A stretch of 64,000 nt of DNA from DAOMNO01 sp035443885 (lineage in GTDB: Bacteria > Planctomycetota > Phycisphaerae > Phycisphaerales > SM1A02). The stretch is from assembly GCA_035443885.1 (NCBI GenBank), contig DAOMNO010000011.1, forward strand, positions 49,944 to 113,943, in the 5' to 3' direction. The notes under the pieces are model-generated. The model worked only from the letters and a program-made list of their open reading frames with translations, did not search any database and was not told the DNA's origin. Positions 1-9,106 of this stretch are shown here, one piece after another. How positions within the stretch are numbered: the first letter of the stretch is position 1; the number at the start of each line of letters is the position of its first letter. A program made the translations under genes and the position numbers.

Positions 1-51
1 CGTCTGCTGTCCGTGCAGAACCCGGTCATGCTGAAGCACGCGCTCATTTGA
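1..51 (+). CDS. C-terminal end of an upstream gene (partial)
   Basis: The first frame is open from the window edge and encodes 16 residues ending in Lys-His-Ala-Leu-Ile before a TGA stop. It lies about 110 bases upstream of the histidine kinase on the same strand, so it could be the previous gene of the same operon. The fragment is too short to assign a family, and chance openness cannot be excluded. Confidence 0.3.
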   Translation, partial: RLLSVQNPVMLKHALI

Positions 52-160
52 GCCGATTGAGCAGTGCGCAGGTGGCGACCGTCCCGCAATCTGAGTGAGA
101 TTCGCAGGGGAACCTGTCGCGACGAGTGCGCGGCAGCGTGAGCCGGAGAAAGGAGCGGCC

Positions 161-1681
161 GTGAAGGCTGGAAAGACAGCAAGCCTGACCCTCCTTGTCA
201 TCCTCGTTGCGCTGGCGTTGGTTACAGAAGCGCTGGCAACGTGGGTGGAGCCGCTGCGTTCCGCGGAGCCGTGGAAGCGCATCGCTCTTGGCGCGGGCAT
301 TCTGGCGGCACTGTACGCGATTGTGCTCGTTCCTCTCGGCATGGCCATTGATCGTGCGCTGGTTTCCCTTCGCGGGTGCATTGAGGGAGCCGCCGCGACC
401 GAGCAGTCATTTTCGTTTGGCGCGCCGCGCTGGCTTCGGCCAGTCATGCGGTCATTGTCCGGTGCGGTCGATCAGTTCCGTCAGCGTGAGCAGGCCCTTC
501 GCACACAACTTCGTGATATCGAGATTCGACATCGCGTATCGGAAGCGGAGAGGCGGCAGATTGAAGCGGTGCTGCATACGCTTCGTGATGCGGTCATTGT
601 GACGGATTCGTTCAACGAAGTCGTGATGGCCAACGATGCCGCGGCGGAAGCGCTCGGTTTTGACCTTTCCGCAGCGCTTCACAAGCCGATTGATCAGGTC
701 ATTTCAGACCGCAAGCTCCGGCAGATGATTCTGGATGCACGCGATTCCGCAAACTTCAACGACTGCCGCCATGTGGAGCATGAGCTTTGCACAGCGAATG
801 AAGGCGGCGATGCCTCGGCCATTGCTGGGCGTGTTGGGTCGGAAGCCAGGTCAGGACGCTTCTATGATGTGGCCCTCGCGTGCATTGGTAACCACAAGGG
901 TGAGGTCAGCGGCGTTGTAACGATTCTGCGCGACCTGACCCGTGAGCGAGAGCTTTCCCAGATGAAGACGGACTTTGTGTCCAAAGCAAGCCATGAACTG
1001 CGCACGCCGCTGTCGTCGATTCGTGCCTATGTCGAAATGCTGGTGGACGGCGAAGCGCAGGACGAGAAGTCGCGGCAGGAGTTCTATCGCATCATGCACG
1101 ATGAGACAGAGCGCCTCGGTCGGCTGATTGACAACATGCTCAACATCAGCCGCATCGAGGCAGGCATTGTGCAGATCGACCGCGAAAACGTGGACATCAA
1201 GGTACTGGCAGAGCGGGCCATTAACACGCTTGAGCCTCAGGCGCGAGAGAAGTCCATCACGCTGCACACGAAGCTGGCTGACATTGCGCTCACCGTCGAG
1301 GGTGATGCAGACATGTTGTATCAGGTGCTTCTGAACCTGATTTCCAACTCGATCAAGTACACGCCGGAAGGTGGTCGCGTAACCATTTCCGCGGACTCCG
1401 ACAATCTCACACGGAGCGTGCTGGTGTCGGTGTCAGATACGGGTCTCGGCATTCCGCCGGATTCGATTCCCAAGCTGTTCGACAAGTTCTACCGCGTGGA
1501 GAACTACAAGCGCGTGGCGAAGGGAACAGGACTTGGTTTGAGCCTTTGCAAGCACATCGTGGAGACGGTGCATCAAGGCCAGATCGGCGTCGAGTCGAAG
1601 CTGGGCATGGGATCCCGCTTCTGGTTCGCGATTCCCATGCGGTACGCAGGTTCAAACTGTACGACCGGAGTGGCTGCATGA
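161..1681 (+). CDS. Membrane-bound PAS sensor histidine kinase
   Basis: Sensor kinase of a two-component system, expected to autophosphorylate on His and pass the phosphate to a response regulator, probably the next gene. Two hydrophobic segments (about residues 7-25 and 42-65) are followed by a helical linker, a PAS-like region (about 135-265), a HisKA domain with the motif SHELRTP near residue 277, and an HATPase domain with N box NLISNSIKYT near 390, DTGLGIPP near 426 and GTGLGLSLCKHIVE near 455. The GTG start is chosen because AGGAG lies a few bases upstream and the protein then begins directly with its membrane helix; an ATG at 95 in the same frame would add 22 polar residues. The domain order resembles PhoR/WalK-type kinases. 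The signal is unknown because almost no periplasmic loop is present. Confidence 0.9.
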   Translation: MKAGKTASLTLLVILVALALVTEALATWVEPLRSAEPWKRIALGAGILAALYAIVLVPLGMAIDRALVSLRGCIEGAAATEQSFSFGAPRWLRPVMRSLSGAVDQFRQREQALRTQLRDIEIRHRVSEAERRQIEAVLHTLRDAVIVTDSFNEVVMANDAAAEALGFDLSAALHKPIDQVISDRKLRQMILDARDSANFNDCRHVEHELCTANEGGDASAIAGRVGSEARSGRFYDVALACIGNHKGEVSGVVTILRDLTRERELSQMKTDFVSKASHELRTPLSSIRAYVEMLVDGEAQDEKSRQEFYRIMHDETERLGRLIDNMLNISRIEAGIVQIDRENVDIKVLAERAINTLEPQAREKSITLHTKLADIALTVEGDADMLYQVLLNLISNSIKYTPEGGRVTISADSDNLTRSVLVSVSDTGLGIPPDSIPKLFDKFYRVENYKRVAKGTGLGLSLCKHIVETVHQGQIGVESKLGMGSRFWFAIPMRYAGSNCTTGVAA

Positions 1682-1737
1682 GTCGGTTCTTGTCCAGGGG
1701 CCGCTGACATTTCAGGTCAGTACGCCGAGGAGCGTCA

Positions 1738-2145
1738 ATGATGGCAGAGTGTTCACGACGAGTTCTGGTGATTGATGATGAGGCACACATCGTGCAGGTA
1801 CTGTCGCTCAAACTGCGCAATGCCGGGTATGAAGTGCTCACCGCATCAGACGGCGAAGAGGGATATGAAATCGCCCGCAAGTCGATTCCTGATCTCATCA
1901 TCACCGACTTTCAGATGCCGTACATGACGGGCCTTGAACTCTGTCAGGCTCTCGCGAAGGAAACCGCGACGGCAAACATTCCAATTCTCATGCTCACCGC
2001 TCGTGGTTATGCACTCGATGACGAGGACATCGCCTTGGGCAACATTCGTGACGTGCTGAGCAAGCCCTTCAGCCCGCGATCCATCGTGCAACTGGTGGAG
2101 CAGACGCTGGGTTCATCCGGGACGCCGAGGGAGAAGGCTGCGTGA
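1738..2145 (+). CDS. Single-domain response regulator (CheY-like receiver)
   Basis: A 135-residue protein consisting of one receiver domain and no output domain. The acidic pair is at residues 13-14 (VLVIDDE), the phosphoacceptor is Asp57 in IITDFQMP, the switch Thr is in LMLTAR, and the conserved Lys is in LSKPF. It should act by protein-protein contact like CheY or Spo0F. It lies 56 bases after the kinase, with GAGGAG upstream of its ATG, and its stop overlaps the GTG start of the HD-GYP gene by four bases. Translational coupling suggests that the regulator controls or partners with that phosphodiesterase. Confidence 0.92.
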   Translation: MMAECSRRVLVIDDEAHIVQVLSLKLRNAGYEVLTASDGEEGYEIARKSIPDLIITDFQMPYMTGLELCQALAKETATANIPILMLTARGYALDDEDIALGNIRDVLSKPFSPRSIVQLVEQTLGSSGTPREKAA

Positions 2146-3941
2146 AGTGTGATCGAGTCCAAACTCTGAAGGACGGAGCCGATTCGGCGATGGACCTTCA
2201 TGCCTCACTCTGGGCGAGCGATCGCCATCAGGTGCTGCGCCGTCGCGTGCGCGAGGCTGGACTGCTGCTTATTTCATGCAACGAGCAAGGTCGTGTGCTT
2301 CCGTCAGCGACACGCAGTTCGTCCGATGCAGGTGGAGCAGCAGACTGGTTTGAAGACTTCTTCCGCTCCAGCGGCTTTGTGCATCGTGCGATCAAGAAGG
2401 CGGTCGAGATATGGACCACACAGGATCAACCCGCGCCGATTGCTGCCGCGCCTGGTTTATGGCTGGCTCCGATCCCGCTCGTTGTTCGACGCCGACGCTG
2501 CGGCTTTGCGGTCATCATCGCGCCGACGGAACAACTGCTTGAGTCTGAGCACTTTTCGGCTATCTGCCGAAGTGTCAAGGGTGGCGCGGATGAACGTGTG
2601 TGCCGTTCGTTGCTGGCACAAGCGTCGCTTTGCATGGAATGCGATGTTGCACGATTGATTGCGCTCGTTACCTATCTGCACGAGGACCAGGTTCATCTCT
2701 CCGCGGATGAGCAGGCGATGGAGAGCACCGGCCAGCAGCTTGCAGAATCGTACGAAGAGATCAATCTCCTCTATACGATCATTCAGAATATGACCGCGCC
2801 GGGCATGCAGCAGCCCGCGCGATTCATCCGCACGGCGTGCCAGGAGCTTCTCGGCACGTTGCCTTATGGTTGGATCGGCGTCCGATTGGCGGAAGACCCG
2901 GAGCGGTTGAAGGCTCTTTCGGGCAAGTTCATCGCAGAGGGGCAGGTGCCCGGAGCGTGCGAGACATCATCAGACGATTCTTCAGATGACAGCATGCGGC
3001 TTCCGGCGCGGTTGATGGTGTTGACCGAGGCGCTGCTCAAGCAGCTTCTGCCGGATACGGCAGTGGTTCTCGATCCACAGTCCAACCCGGCTCATGCGAT
3101 GTATGCATCACTCGGTGGTGCGGTTCTGATTCAACCAATCAGCAGCGATGGTCGAGTGGTTGGCATGTTCATCGCGGGCAATAAGCATGGCTCAGATTCC
3201 GCCGTGTCATCGGTAGATATGAAGCTGCTGAACGCAACCGCGAGCCATACGGCGATCTTCCTTGAGAACGCTGCCCTCTACGACGACCTGAACGCGATGT
3301 TCCTCGGAACGCTGGAAGCGTTGACCGCATCCATCGATGCCAAGGATCGTTACACATGCGGCCACTCACGTCGTGTGGCGCATCTCACACAGCAGTTGGC
3401 GCGGGCGGTCGGCATGTCGCCTGAACAGGTCAAGCGAATGCACATCGCGGGGCTTGTGCATGATGTCGGTAAGATCGGTGTGCCGGAGCACGTGCTGCTC
3501 AAACCAGGCAAGCTGACGGATGAAGAGTTCGCGTGGATTCGCAGGCACCCGGAGATGGGGCACCGAATTCTCAAAGATATCCCGCAACTGAAGGACATTT
3601 TGCCTGGCGTGCTCTATCACCACGAGCGGTGGGATGGACGGGGCTACCCCGCGGGCCTTGCGGGTGAGGATATTCCGTTCGTTGCGAGGGTGATCGGCCT
3701 GGCTGATTCCTTTGACGCGATGAGTTCAACACGAACGTACCGGTGTGCGATGGATCGCAAATCGGTGCTGGACGAGATTCGACGATGCGGCGGAGCGCAG
3801 TTTGATCCAGAGTTGGCGCCGATCTTCGTCAGTCTGGATTTCACCGAATACGACCGAATGGTGCGCGAGCACAAAGCCGCGGCGGGGCCGCTCATGCAAC
3901 TTACACCAGGTTCAAAGAGCACCGGAAAGGAGGCTGCATGA
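2142..3941 (+). CDS. GAF/HD-GYP protein, probable cyclic-di-GMP phosphodiesterase
   Basis: The C-terminal part carries a complete HD-GYP signature: HDVGKIGVP near residue 439, then HHERWDGRGYP near 492. These residues bind metal and hydrolyse c-di-GMP in characterised family members. A GAF-like region lies at about residues 200-380, and the first 200 residues resemble another sensory region that I cannot name. The GTG start overlaps the preceding TGA; ATG at 2190 is an alternative. The gene sits between a stand-alone receiver and a STAS protein and just upstream of pilB, whose N-terminal domain is of the c-di-GMP-binding MshEN type. This suggests that the enzyme tunes second-messenger input to the pilus or secretion motor. 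Confidence 0.88.
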   Translation: MKCDRVQTLKDGADSAMDLHASLWASDRHQVLRRRVREAGLLLISCNEQGRVLPSATRSSSDAGGAADWFEDFFRSSGFVHRAIKKAVEIWTTQDQPAPIAAAPGLWLAPIPLVVRRRRCGFAVIIAPTEQLLESEHFSAICRSVKGGADERVCRSLLAQASLCMECDVARLIALVTYLHEDQVHLSADEQAMESTGQQLAESYEEINLLYTIIQNMTAPGMQQPARFIRTACQELLGTLPYGWIGVRLAEDPERLKALSGKFIAEGQVPGACETSSDDSSDDSMRLPARLMVLTEALLKQLLPDTAVVLDPQSNPAHAMYASLGGAVLIQPISSDGRVVGMFIAGNKHGSDSAVSSVDMKLLNATASHTAIFLENAALYDDLNAMFLGTLEALTASIDAKDRYTCGHSRRVAHLTQQLARAVGMSPEQVKRMHIAGLVHDVGKIGVPEHVLLKPGKLTDEEFAWIRRHPEMGHRILKDIPQLKDILPGVLYHHERWDGRGYPAGLAGEDIPFVARVIGLADSFDAMSSTRTYRCAMDRKSVLDEIRRCGGAQFDPELAPIFVSLDFTEYDRMVREHKAAAGPLMQLTPGSKSTGKEAA

Positions 3942-4327
3942 AACTCAGTTATGAGGATCATGACGCCATCACCGTGTTGCGCGTGAGCGGTGAACTGACG
4001 GCCGATCAGGTCGATTCGTTCCGTCGCTCATGTCAGGATCGGATCAACGCGGGCATTCGCAACATTGTGCTGGATATGGAGCACATGACGCTGATTGACT
4101 CCGCTGGTTTGGAGTTCCTGCTGTGGCTTTCTGAGGAAATCGCATCGCCATCATCTGGCGCGATGGCAGCCAATCCGTATGTGTCGAGCAGTTATGGCTC
4201 ATCAAGCGGTCAACTTCGCCTGGTGAAGCCTGACGAGACGGTGCGCAGGATTCTGTATGTGACGCGCCTGGACAAACGATTCGACATCTTCGACACCATC
4301 GAAGCCGCTGCAAGGAGTTTGCGATAG
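3938..4327 (+). CDS. STAS-domain protein (anti-sigma factor antagonist-like)
   Basis: A 129-residue STAS domain similar to SpoIIAA/RsbV. The beta strand TVLRVSGELTADQV opens the domain, and the motif LIDSAGLEFLLWL near residues 51-62 contains the Ser (about residue 54) that is phosphorylated by partner kinases in the family. An unusual Ser/Gly/Tyr-rich insert (about residues 75-95) separates the core from the last strand and helix. Its ATG overlaps the previous stop (ATGA), so it is translationally coupled to the HD-GYP gene. No anti-sigma kinase or phosphatase is adjacent, so its partner is unknown. Confidence 0.85.
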   Translation: MKLSYEDHDAITVLRVSGELTADQVDSFRRSCQDRINAGIRNIVLDMEHMTLIDSAGLEFLLWLSEEIASPSSGAMAANPYVSSSYGSSSGQLRLVKPDETVRRILYVTRLDKRFDIFDTIEAAARSLR

Positions 4328-4359
4328 TTCGTTGTTCTGTGCGCCACCACGAGTAACCC

Positions 4360-6111
4360 ATGGTCAGGAATGTGTCCAATCACGCGCCGTTCGATACCAA
4401 CCCGCCGGTCATGACCGGGGGACGGCTGCAACTTGGGGATATGCTGATCGCCAAGGGCTATATCACGCAGAACCAATTACAGCAGGCGCTGGAACACCAG
4501 GCGCAGCGAGGCCACAAGAAGTTGCTTGGTGAGGTGCTTACCGAACTGAACTTCGTTAATGAGACGCAAGTGCTGGAAGTGCTTGCGGAAGGATATGGCG
4601 TTCCGTTCATCACGCATATTGCGCGCATCGCCGATCCGAAGGTGATTGAGCTGCTGCCTCGCGACTTTATTGAAGAGCACAAGGTGCTGCCGCTTTTCCT
4701 TGTGCGCGGCATGCTGACGATCGCCGTATCGGAACCGGCCAACCTGTACCTTGTTGAAGAAGTGCAGCGGTTGACGGGTTACGACGTGCAGATCGTTGCA
4801 GTCACCATGCAGGAGATCGAAAACTCGCTTCGATCGTACCTGCCCTCTGCAAACGTCTTTGTCATCGATGACTTCTACGAGGACATCGACGACGCTGATT
4901 TCTCGGTGATCGAGAAGCAGGTTACGGAGCTGGCTGACCTTGAAGAAGTCGCTGGGCACAGCCCGGTTGTCAAGCTGGTCAACTATCTGATTTTTTCAGC
5001 CGTGCAGGATAGCGCATCCGACATTCACATCGAACCTGACGATCACCGACTGCGCGTGCGGTATCGGGTGGACGGCAAGCTGTTTGAGAAGATGAGGCCC
5101 CCATACAAGATGCACGCTGCGATTACGAGCCGCATCAAGATCATGTCAAACCTCGATATTTCGGAGCGCCGCGTGCCGCAGGACGGCGACATCCACGTAA
5201 TGATGGAAGGCAGGCCCATCGACTTGCGCGTTTCAACGATGCCCGGCAAGTTCGGTGAGAAAGTGGCGATTCGCATCATCGACAATCGCAGCACGAGCCT
5301 GTCGCTTGACAAGATCGGGTTCTCCTCGCAGATGCTCGAACGCTGGAAGGGCGTCATCAGCCAGCCGAACGGCGTCGTGCTGGTTACGGGTCCGACTGGT
5401 TCGGGTAAATCGACGACGCTGTATTCGGTTCTGCATCTGCTCAACTCGGATGACCTCAACATCTCAACGGTTGAAGACCCGATTGAAGCGAATATCGCAG
5501 GCGTGAACCAGGCGCAGGTGAACGAGAAGGCCGGCTTCACGTTTGCCGGCGCGCTTCGCGCATTGTTGCGGCAAGACCCGGATATTCTGATGGTCGGTGA
5601 AGTTCGCGATGCGGAAACCGCGCACATTGTTACGCAAGCTGCGCTGACGGGACATCTGGTGCTTTCGACGCTTCACACCAACGATGCCCCGAGCGCGGTG
5701 ACGCGGCTCGTGAACATCGGCATTGAACCATATCTTGTGGCGGCAACGCTTCGCGGCGTGCTGGGGCAGCGACTGGTCAGAAAGATCTGTCCGCACTGCA
5801 AGGAGCCGTACCAACCTGATTCGCGCACGCGCGAAGCGGTGGAGCAGTATGTCGGTGCAGTTGAGTCGCTCTTCCGCGGGCAGGGGTGCAGTCGGTGTCG
5901 CGCGACTGGCTTTGCAGGCCGCATCGGCATCTTTGAGCTGCTGGTGCCGGATGATGTGATTCTCGGCGAAATCGCGCGAGGCGCGAGCCTTCAGGAACTG
6001 AGGCAGATTGTTACACGGGCCGGGTACACCACGCTTCGCGCGGACGGAATGGAGAAAGTCAAGGGCGGTCTCACCACCGCTGAGGAAGTGTTTTACGTTA
6101 CAAGCATCTAG
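4360..6111 (+). CDS. pilB: Type IV pilus / type II secretion assembly ATPase (PilB/GspE)
   Basis: Cytoplasmic hexameric ATPase that powers pilin or pseudopilin polymerisation. The N-terminal MshEN domain (about residues 25-110) contains LGDMLIAKGYITQNQLQQAL, close to the c-di-GMP-binding pattern of this domain. The motor domain has a Walker A GPTGSGKST near residue 343, Asp box and Walker B LMVGEVRD near 407, and His-box segments. A tetracysteine zinc site CPHC...CSRC (about residues 477-512) is typical of GspE/PilB. At 583 residues it has normal length. pilC follows after about 50 bases. No pilin, PilT or secretin is seen in the window, so pilus and type II secretion cannot be separated. Confidence 0.93.
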   Translation: MVRNVSNHAPFDTNPPVMTGGRLQLGDMLIAKGYITQNQLQQALEHQAQRGHKKLLGEVLTELNFVNETQVLEVLAEGYGVPFITHIARIADPKVIELLPRDFIEEHKVLPLFLVRGMLTIAVSEPANLYLVEEVQRLTGYDVQIVAVTMQEIENSLRSYLPSANVFVIDDFYEDIDDADFSVIEKQVTELADLEEVAGHSPVVKLVNYLIFSAVQDSASDIHIEPDDHRLRVRYRVDGKLFEKMRPPYKMHAAITSRIKIMSNLDISERRVPQDGDIHVMMEGRPIDLRVSTMPGKFGEKVAIRIIDNRSTSLSLDKIGFSSQMLERWKGVISQPNGVVLVTGPTGSGKSTTLYSVLHLLNSDDLNISTVEDPIEANIAGVNQAQVNEKAGFTFAGALRALLRQDPDILMVGEVRDAETAHIVTQAALTGHLVLSTLHTNDAPSAVTRLVNIGIEPYLVAATLRGVLGQRLVRKICPHCKEPYQPDSRTREAVEQYVGAVESLFRGQGCSRCRATGFAGRIGIFELLVPDDVILGEIARGASLQELRQIVTRAGYTTLRADGMEKVKGGLTTAEEVFYVTSI

Positions 6112-6163
6112 TGATGGCGGAGCGTAAGCTCCACGCCGCGATGTGAAGACCTTCAGAGGCAAT

Positions 6164-7405
6164 ATGTCCGCTTCATGCTCCTACGCCTGGAAAGCCCGCG
6201 ACAACAGCGGCAAGATTGTGCGCGGCACGATGAATGCCGCCAGCGCGCAGGAAGTGGGGGCACGCCTTCGCGCGGAAGGCAAGTTCGTGTTCAGCGTTGA
6301 GGAACACGCGCTGCGAGCTGGCGTTGTTCTTGATGAAGAGCACGTTCAGCGAATGGAGACCGCCAGGCGCGTGCGGCGCGAGGATGTCATCTCCTTTTGC
6401 CAGCAGATTTCAATCATGCTTGAAACCGGCGTGCCGCTCGCGGAAGCGCTCGACGCCTTTGTCAAGCAAACGCCTCGTGCTGAGTTCAGGAAAGTGCTGC
6501 AATCCTTGCGAGATGATATTCACTCCGGCGAGCCGTTCTCTGTAGCGATGGCGCGTTGGCCGCGCGTTTTTCCCAGCATGATGGTCAGCCTGATGAAGGC
6601 TTCCGAAGCGTCGGGAACGATGTCGATGATGCTCGGCCGCATCGGTGACTATCTGGCCAAGGAACGCAAGACGGCAAAGCAGATCAAGGGCGCACTGAGC
6701 TACCCCGCGTTCATGATGGCCGTCGCGGTCGCCCTCACGGGCTTTCTCATGGCGTTCGTGTTGCCGCGGTTTGCGTCGATCTACGAACTGCGAGCTGCAA
6801 CACTTCCTACGCCCACACTTTTCCTGCTTGGAATCAGTAAGTTTGTAACGACGCAGTACATGCTCTACCTGCCAGCGATGGTGGTTGCGGCCATTGGTCT
6901 CGCGATCGGCATGCGAACCGAACGAGGCCGCCGCACGTGCGACTGGATGCGGCTCAATACTCCGATCTTGAAGGTGATGTACCGGCAACTGTACATCACA
7001 CGTGCCGCGCGAACGATGGGTACGCTGCTCAGCGCGGGCGTGAGCCTGCTGGATATCGTGGATATCTGCCGGGGTGTAACGAACAATCGGTACTACGACG
7101 ACCTGTGGGATGCGACCGCAAAGTCGATCCGTGAAGGTCGCCAACTGAGTGAGGCGATATCAGCTTCGCCCTACATCACCCCGAATGTCGCGTCGATGAT
7201 CGCTTCGGGCGAACGTTCCGGTCGGTTGGCCGATGTGATGGACAAGATCGCACGGTTCAGCGAAGAAGAACTTGAGGCGGCGGTCAAGCAGACCACGGCG
7301 TACATTGAGCCAGCCATGATCATGTTCATGGGCCTGCTCGTCGGCGGCGTGGCGATGGCGTTGCTGCTCCCGATCTTCAGCATGGGCAAGGTGATGGCTG
7401 GCTGA
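6164..7405 (+). CDS. pilC: Inner-membrane platform protein PilC/GspF
   Basis: Polytopic platform protein that couples the PilB motor to pilin assembly. Two GspF domains are visible (about residues 65-190 and 265-390), with the repeated motif FCQQISIMLETGVPLAEAL / MGTLLSAGVSLLDIV and membrane helices near 180-205, 232-250 and 383-408. The N-terminal YAWKARDNSGKIVRG is typical of the family. ATG 6164 is preferred because AGAGG lies five bases upstream; an in-frame GTG at 6143 lacks a good ribosome site. It lies directly downstream of pilB. Confidence 0.92.
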   Translation: MSASCSYAWKARDNSGKIVRGTMNAASAQEVGARLRAEGKFVFSVEEHALRAGVVLDEEHVQRMETARRVRREDVISFCQQISIMLETGVPLAEALDAFVKQTPRAEFRKVLQSLRDDIHSGEPFSVAMARWPRVFPSMMVSLMKASEASGTMSMMLGRIGDYLAKERKTAKQIKGALSYPAFMMAVAVALTGFLMAFVLPRFASIYELRAATLPTPTLFLLGISKFVTTQYMLYLPAMVVAAIGLAIGMRTERGRRTCDWMRLNTPILKVMYRQLYITRAARTMGTLLSAGVSLLDIVDICRGVTNNRYYDDLWDATAKSIREGRQLSEAISASPYITPNVASMIASGERSGRLADVMDKIARFSEEELEAAVKQTTAYIEPAMIMFMGLLVGGVAMALLLPIFSMGKVMAG

Positions 7406-7449
7406 AAATCGTTGCCGCGAGGGCCGGTGAATGCATACGCTTGGCTTCC

Positions 7450-7944
7450 ATGAATAAAGCGAGTCGATCAGATCGCTATCAGGCGGTTCTCAATCACATG
7501 CCTTTGCAAGGGAATCGTGCGCAGCGCATGGCGCGGCTCATCGATTTACTGTGGGATCACCTGCGCGACACCGACGTCTCGTGGATCGGGTTTTATCTCG
7601 ATCAGCCCGGCGAAATGGATGATCGCAGACTTGTGCTCGGGCCATGCAGGGATAAACCTGCCTGTTCGCCAATCGGGATGCACGGCGCGTGCGGCCAAGC
7701 GTTGAGTTCTCGGCAGGTGCGCGTGATTCACGATGTGGCAGAACTTGGCGAGAACTACATTGCGTGCGATCCTCGTGATCGCTCAGAGCTGGTTTTGCCG
7801 CTTTTTGATGAACGTGGCAAATGCTGGGGTGTGCTGGACGTCGACTCGTGGGAAGTCGGCTCATTTGATGAATCTGATGCGGCTCAGCTCAATGCGGTGC
7901 TTGTTGCCGCTCAGCTCACGACAAACGACAGCGTCCCGGAGTGA
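7450..7944 (+). CDS. msrC: Free methionine-(R)-sulfoxide reductase (fRMsr, GAF domain)
   Basis: A small GAF-domain protein matching the fRMsr family, which reduces free L-methionine-R-sulfoxide with thioredoxin. The family pattern is clear: WIGFYL near the start, then LVLGPCRDKPAC, GACG and IACD, placing cysteines at the positions used for catalysis and disulfide relay, followed by SELVLPLFDERGKCWGVLDVDS. Length (164 residues) is normal. A TTG at 7441 is an alternative start three codons earlier; neither start has a strong ribosome site. The gene ends inside a perfect hairpin that closes the transcription unit. Confidence 0.82.
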   Translation: MNKASRSDRYQAVLNHMPLQGNRAQRMARLIDLLWDHLRDTDVSWIGFYLDQPGEMDDRRLVLGPCRDKPACSPIGMHGACGQALSSRQVRVIHDVAELGENYIACDPRDRSELVLPLFDERGKCWGVLDVDSWEVGSFDESDAAQLNAVLVAAQLTTNDSVPE

Positions 7945-7956
7945 TCCGGGACGCTG
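7929..7956. terminator. Bidirectional hairpin terminator
   Basis: Perfect 12-bp inverted repeat CAGCGTCCCGGA / TCCGGGACGCTG around a GTGA loop that contains the msrC stop codon. It lies between convergent genes. There is no long T tract on either side, so termination efficiency is uncertain. Confidence 0.6.
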
Positions 7957-7985
7957 ATGAGAACTCTGTTGGTTGAAGCGATCGC

Positions 7986-8720
7986 TCAGCGACGCCTGCG
8001 GCTTCCCATCATGCCGAACATGCCGAAGATGGCAAGACCTGCTGGCGCAGGGATGACGGTAAAGAAAATCTCAGTGTTGGTCGTCGCGACGTTGTTGTTG
8101 CCGCTGAGATCGAACGCAAAGCGAAGGCCCGCGGACGTAGCGCCATTGGGCAGGTTTCCACTGATCGGGGAGGTGTTGAGATTCAGCGGACCGGTTCCGC
8201 CGCCCATGCCTGACGGAGCATCGTAAAGCGAGCCGATCTGGCCGCCATTGAGGTAGCCTCGCGCCAAAGGAAGGCCGCCCGCCGTCCATACGAGTGGATT
8301 TGGTCCTTCAACGCTCCACGTGCTGCCCATCGTCCAGTCGAGGGCGGGAGCACTGGCCACATCAAGGTCGCCGGTGATGATGACTTGGAAGTTGAGCAGT
8401 TGGCCGGAGTTGTTCTTGACGTGCGTGACGGTGTTGAGATAGCCGTTCAAGAACTCGTTGGGCTTGGGATTGACATTCACAGCGCCATAGGCTTCAAATG
8501 CACCGCCGCCAATGGCGTACGGAAAGTGAAAGCCGGCAGGCCCGATGGGGATGGCGCCGGGGTTGACCGTATCGGAAAAGATGACTCCGCCACCGTCGCT
8601 GACGATGAGCGTAATGCTGACGCCAGGCACGAAGCCAGCAAGCGCACCCGACGCAACAGCACCGACGGTAGTCATTGCAACGCATGCTGCTGCGAATCGA
8701 TTCACCTTCTGCAGAACCAT
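7986..8720 (-). CDS. Exported protein with PEP-CTERM-like C-terminal tail
   Basis: A 244-residue protein with an N-terminal signal peptide (about residues 1-29, Ala-rich, ending GALAG). It ends in a tripartite tail: IPAPAG, a hydrophobic stretch LAIFGMFGMMG, then SRRRR. This matches the PEP-CTERM / exosortase sorting pattern in its planctomycete 'PAPAG' form and predicts delivery to the cell envelope. The body is Gly/Asn-rich, beta-prone and has no recognisable enzyme motif. GGAGGAGG stands just before the ATG. The next minus-strand gene upstream encodes a second protein with the same tail. No exosortase gene is in the window. Confidence 0.75.
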   Translation of the reverse strand: MVLQKVNRFAAACVAMTTVGAVASGALAGFVPGVSITLIVSDGGGVIFSDTVNPGAIPIGPAGFHFPYAIGGGAFEAYGAVNVNPKPNEFLNGYLNTVTHVKNNSGQLLNFQVIITGDLDVASAPALDWTMGSTWSVEGPNPLVWTAGGLPLARGYLNGGQIGSLYDAPSGMGGGTGPLNLNTSPISGNLPNGATSAGLRFAFDLSGNNNVATTNTEIFFTVIPAPAGLAIFGMFGMMGSRRRR

Positions 8721-8781
8721 TCAATCCTCCTCCGTCCAACTCCTCAAGCACACGATAAACGCATACTGAACTGGCAGAATG

Positions 8782-8835
8782 CATGCACGCCCATGGTGCA
8801 TGTCATCTATCTCCAGTGGTGAATATATCACCACT
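8782..8835. promoter_or_regulatory. Two inverted repeats upstream of the PEP-CTERM gene
   Basis: The 386-base stretch 8721-9106 holds no convincing gene. It contains CATGCAC-7-GTGCATG (8782-8802) and the perfect AGTGGTGA-5-TCACCACT (8815-8835), both 60-115 bases upstream of the ATG at 8720. Spacing and symmetry suit binding sites for dimeric regulators; small RNA hairpins are possible instead. The rest, including AT-rich 9000-9100, shows nothing I can name. Confidence 0.35.
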
Positions 8836-9106
8836 TCGAGCGAAAGCAATGCGCATTTTTCAACGCTTTCCAGCCAAATTACGTGGCCGCATGGCAGGAA
8901 GCTCTCGCCAACATCAAACGGGACGATAAACACGATTTATCGACGCCGTTTGTCTTTCTTCAACCGATCCTCAATCAACTGCCGAGCCGCGTTTGATTGT
9001 ATCGACTCGTGAGCTGGCCACCCTCAGCAAACCTTCCTTCGATCATTCATTCATTGTCAGCAAACACAAAGTGTTTTTTGTGCCTGTGAGTGTACGTACT
9101 GCGTAT

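Noticed and set aside
9065..9082. CACAAA…TTTGTG hairpin after the second PEP-CTERM gene
   Set aside because: Six pairs only, AT-rich, and no T run on the minus strand, so it is not supported as a terminator.
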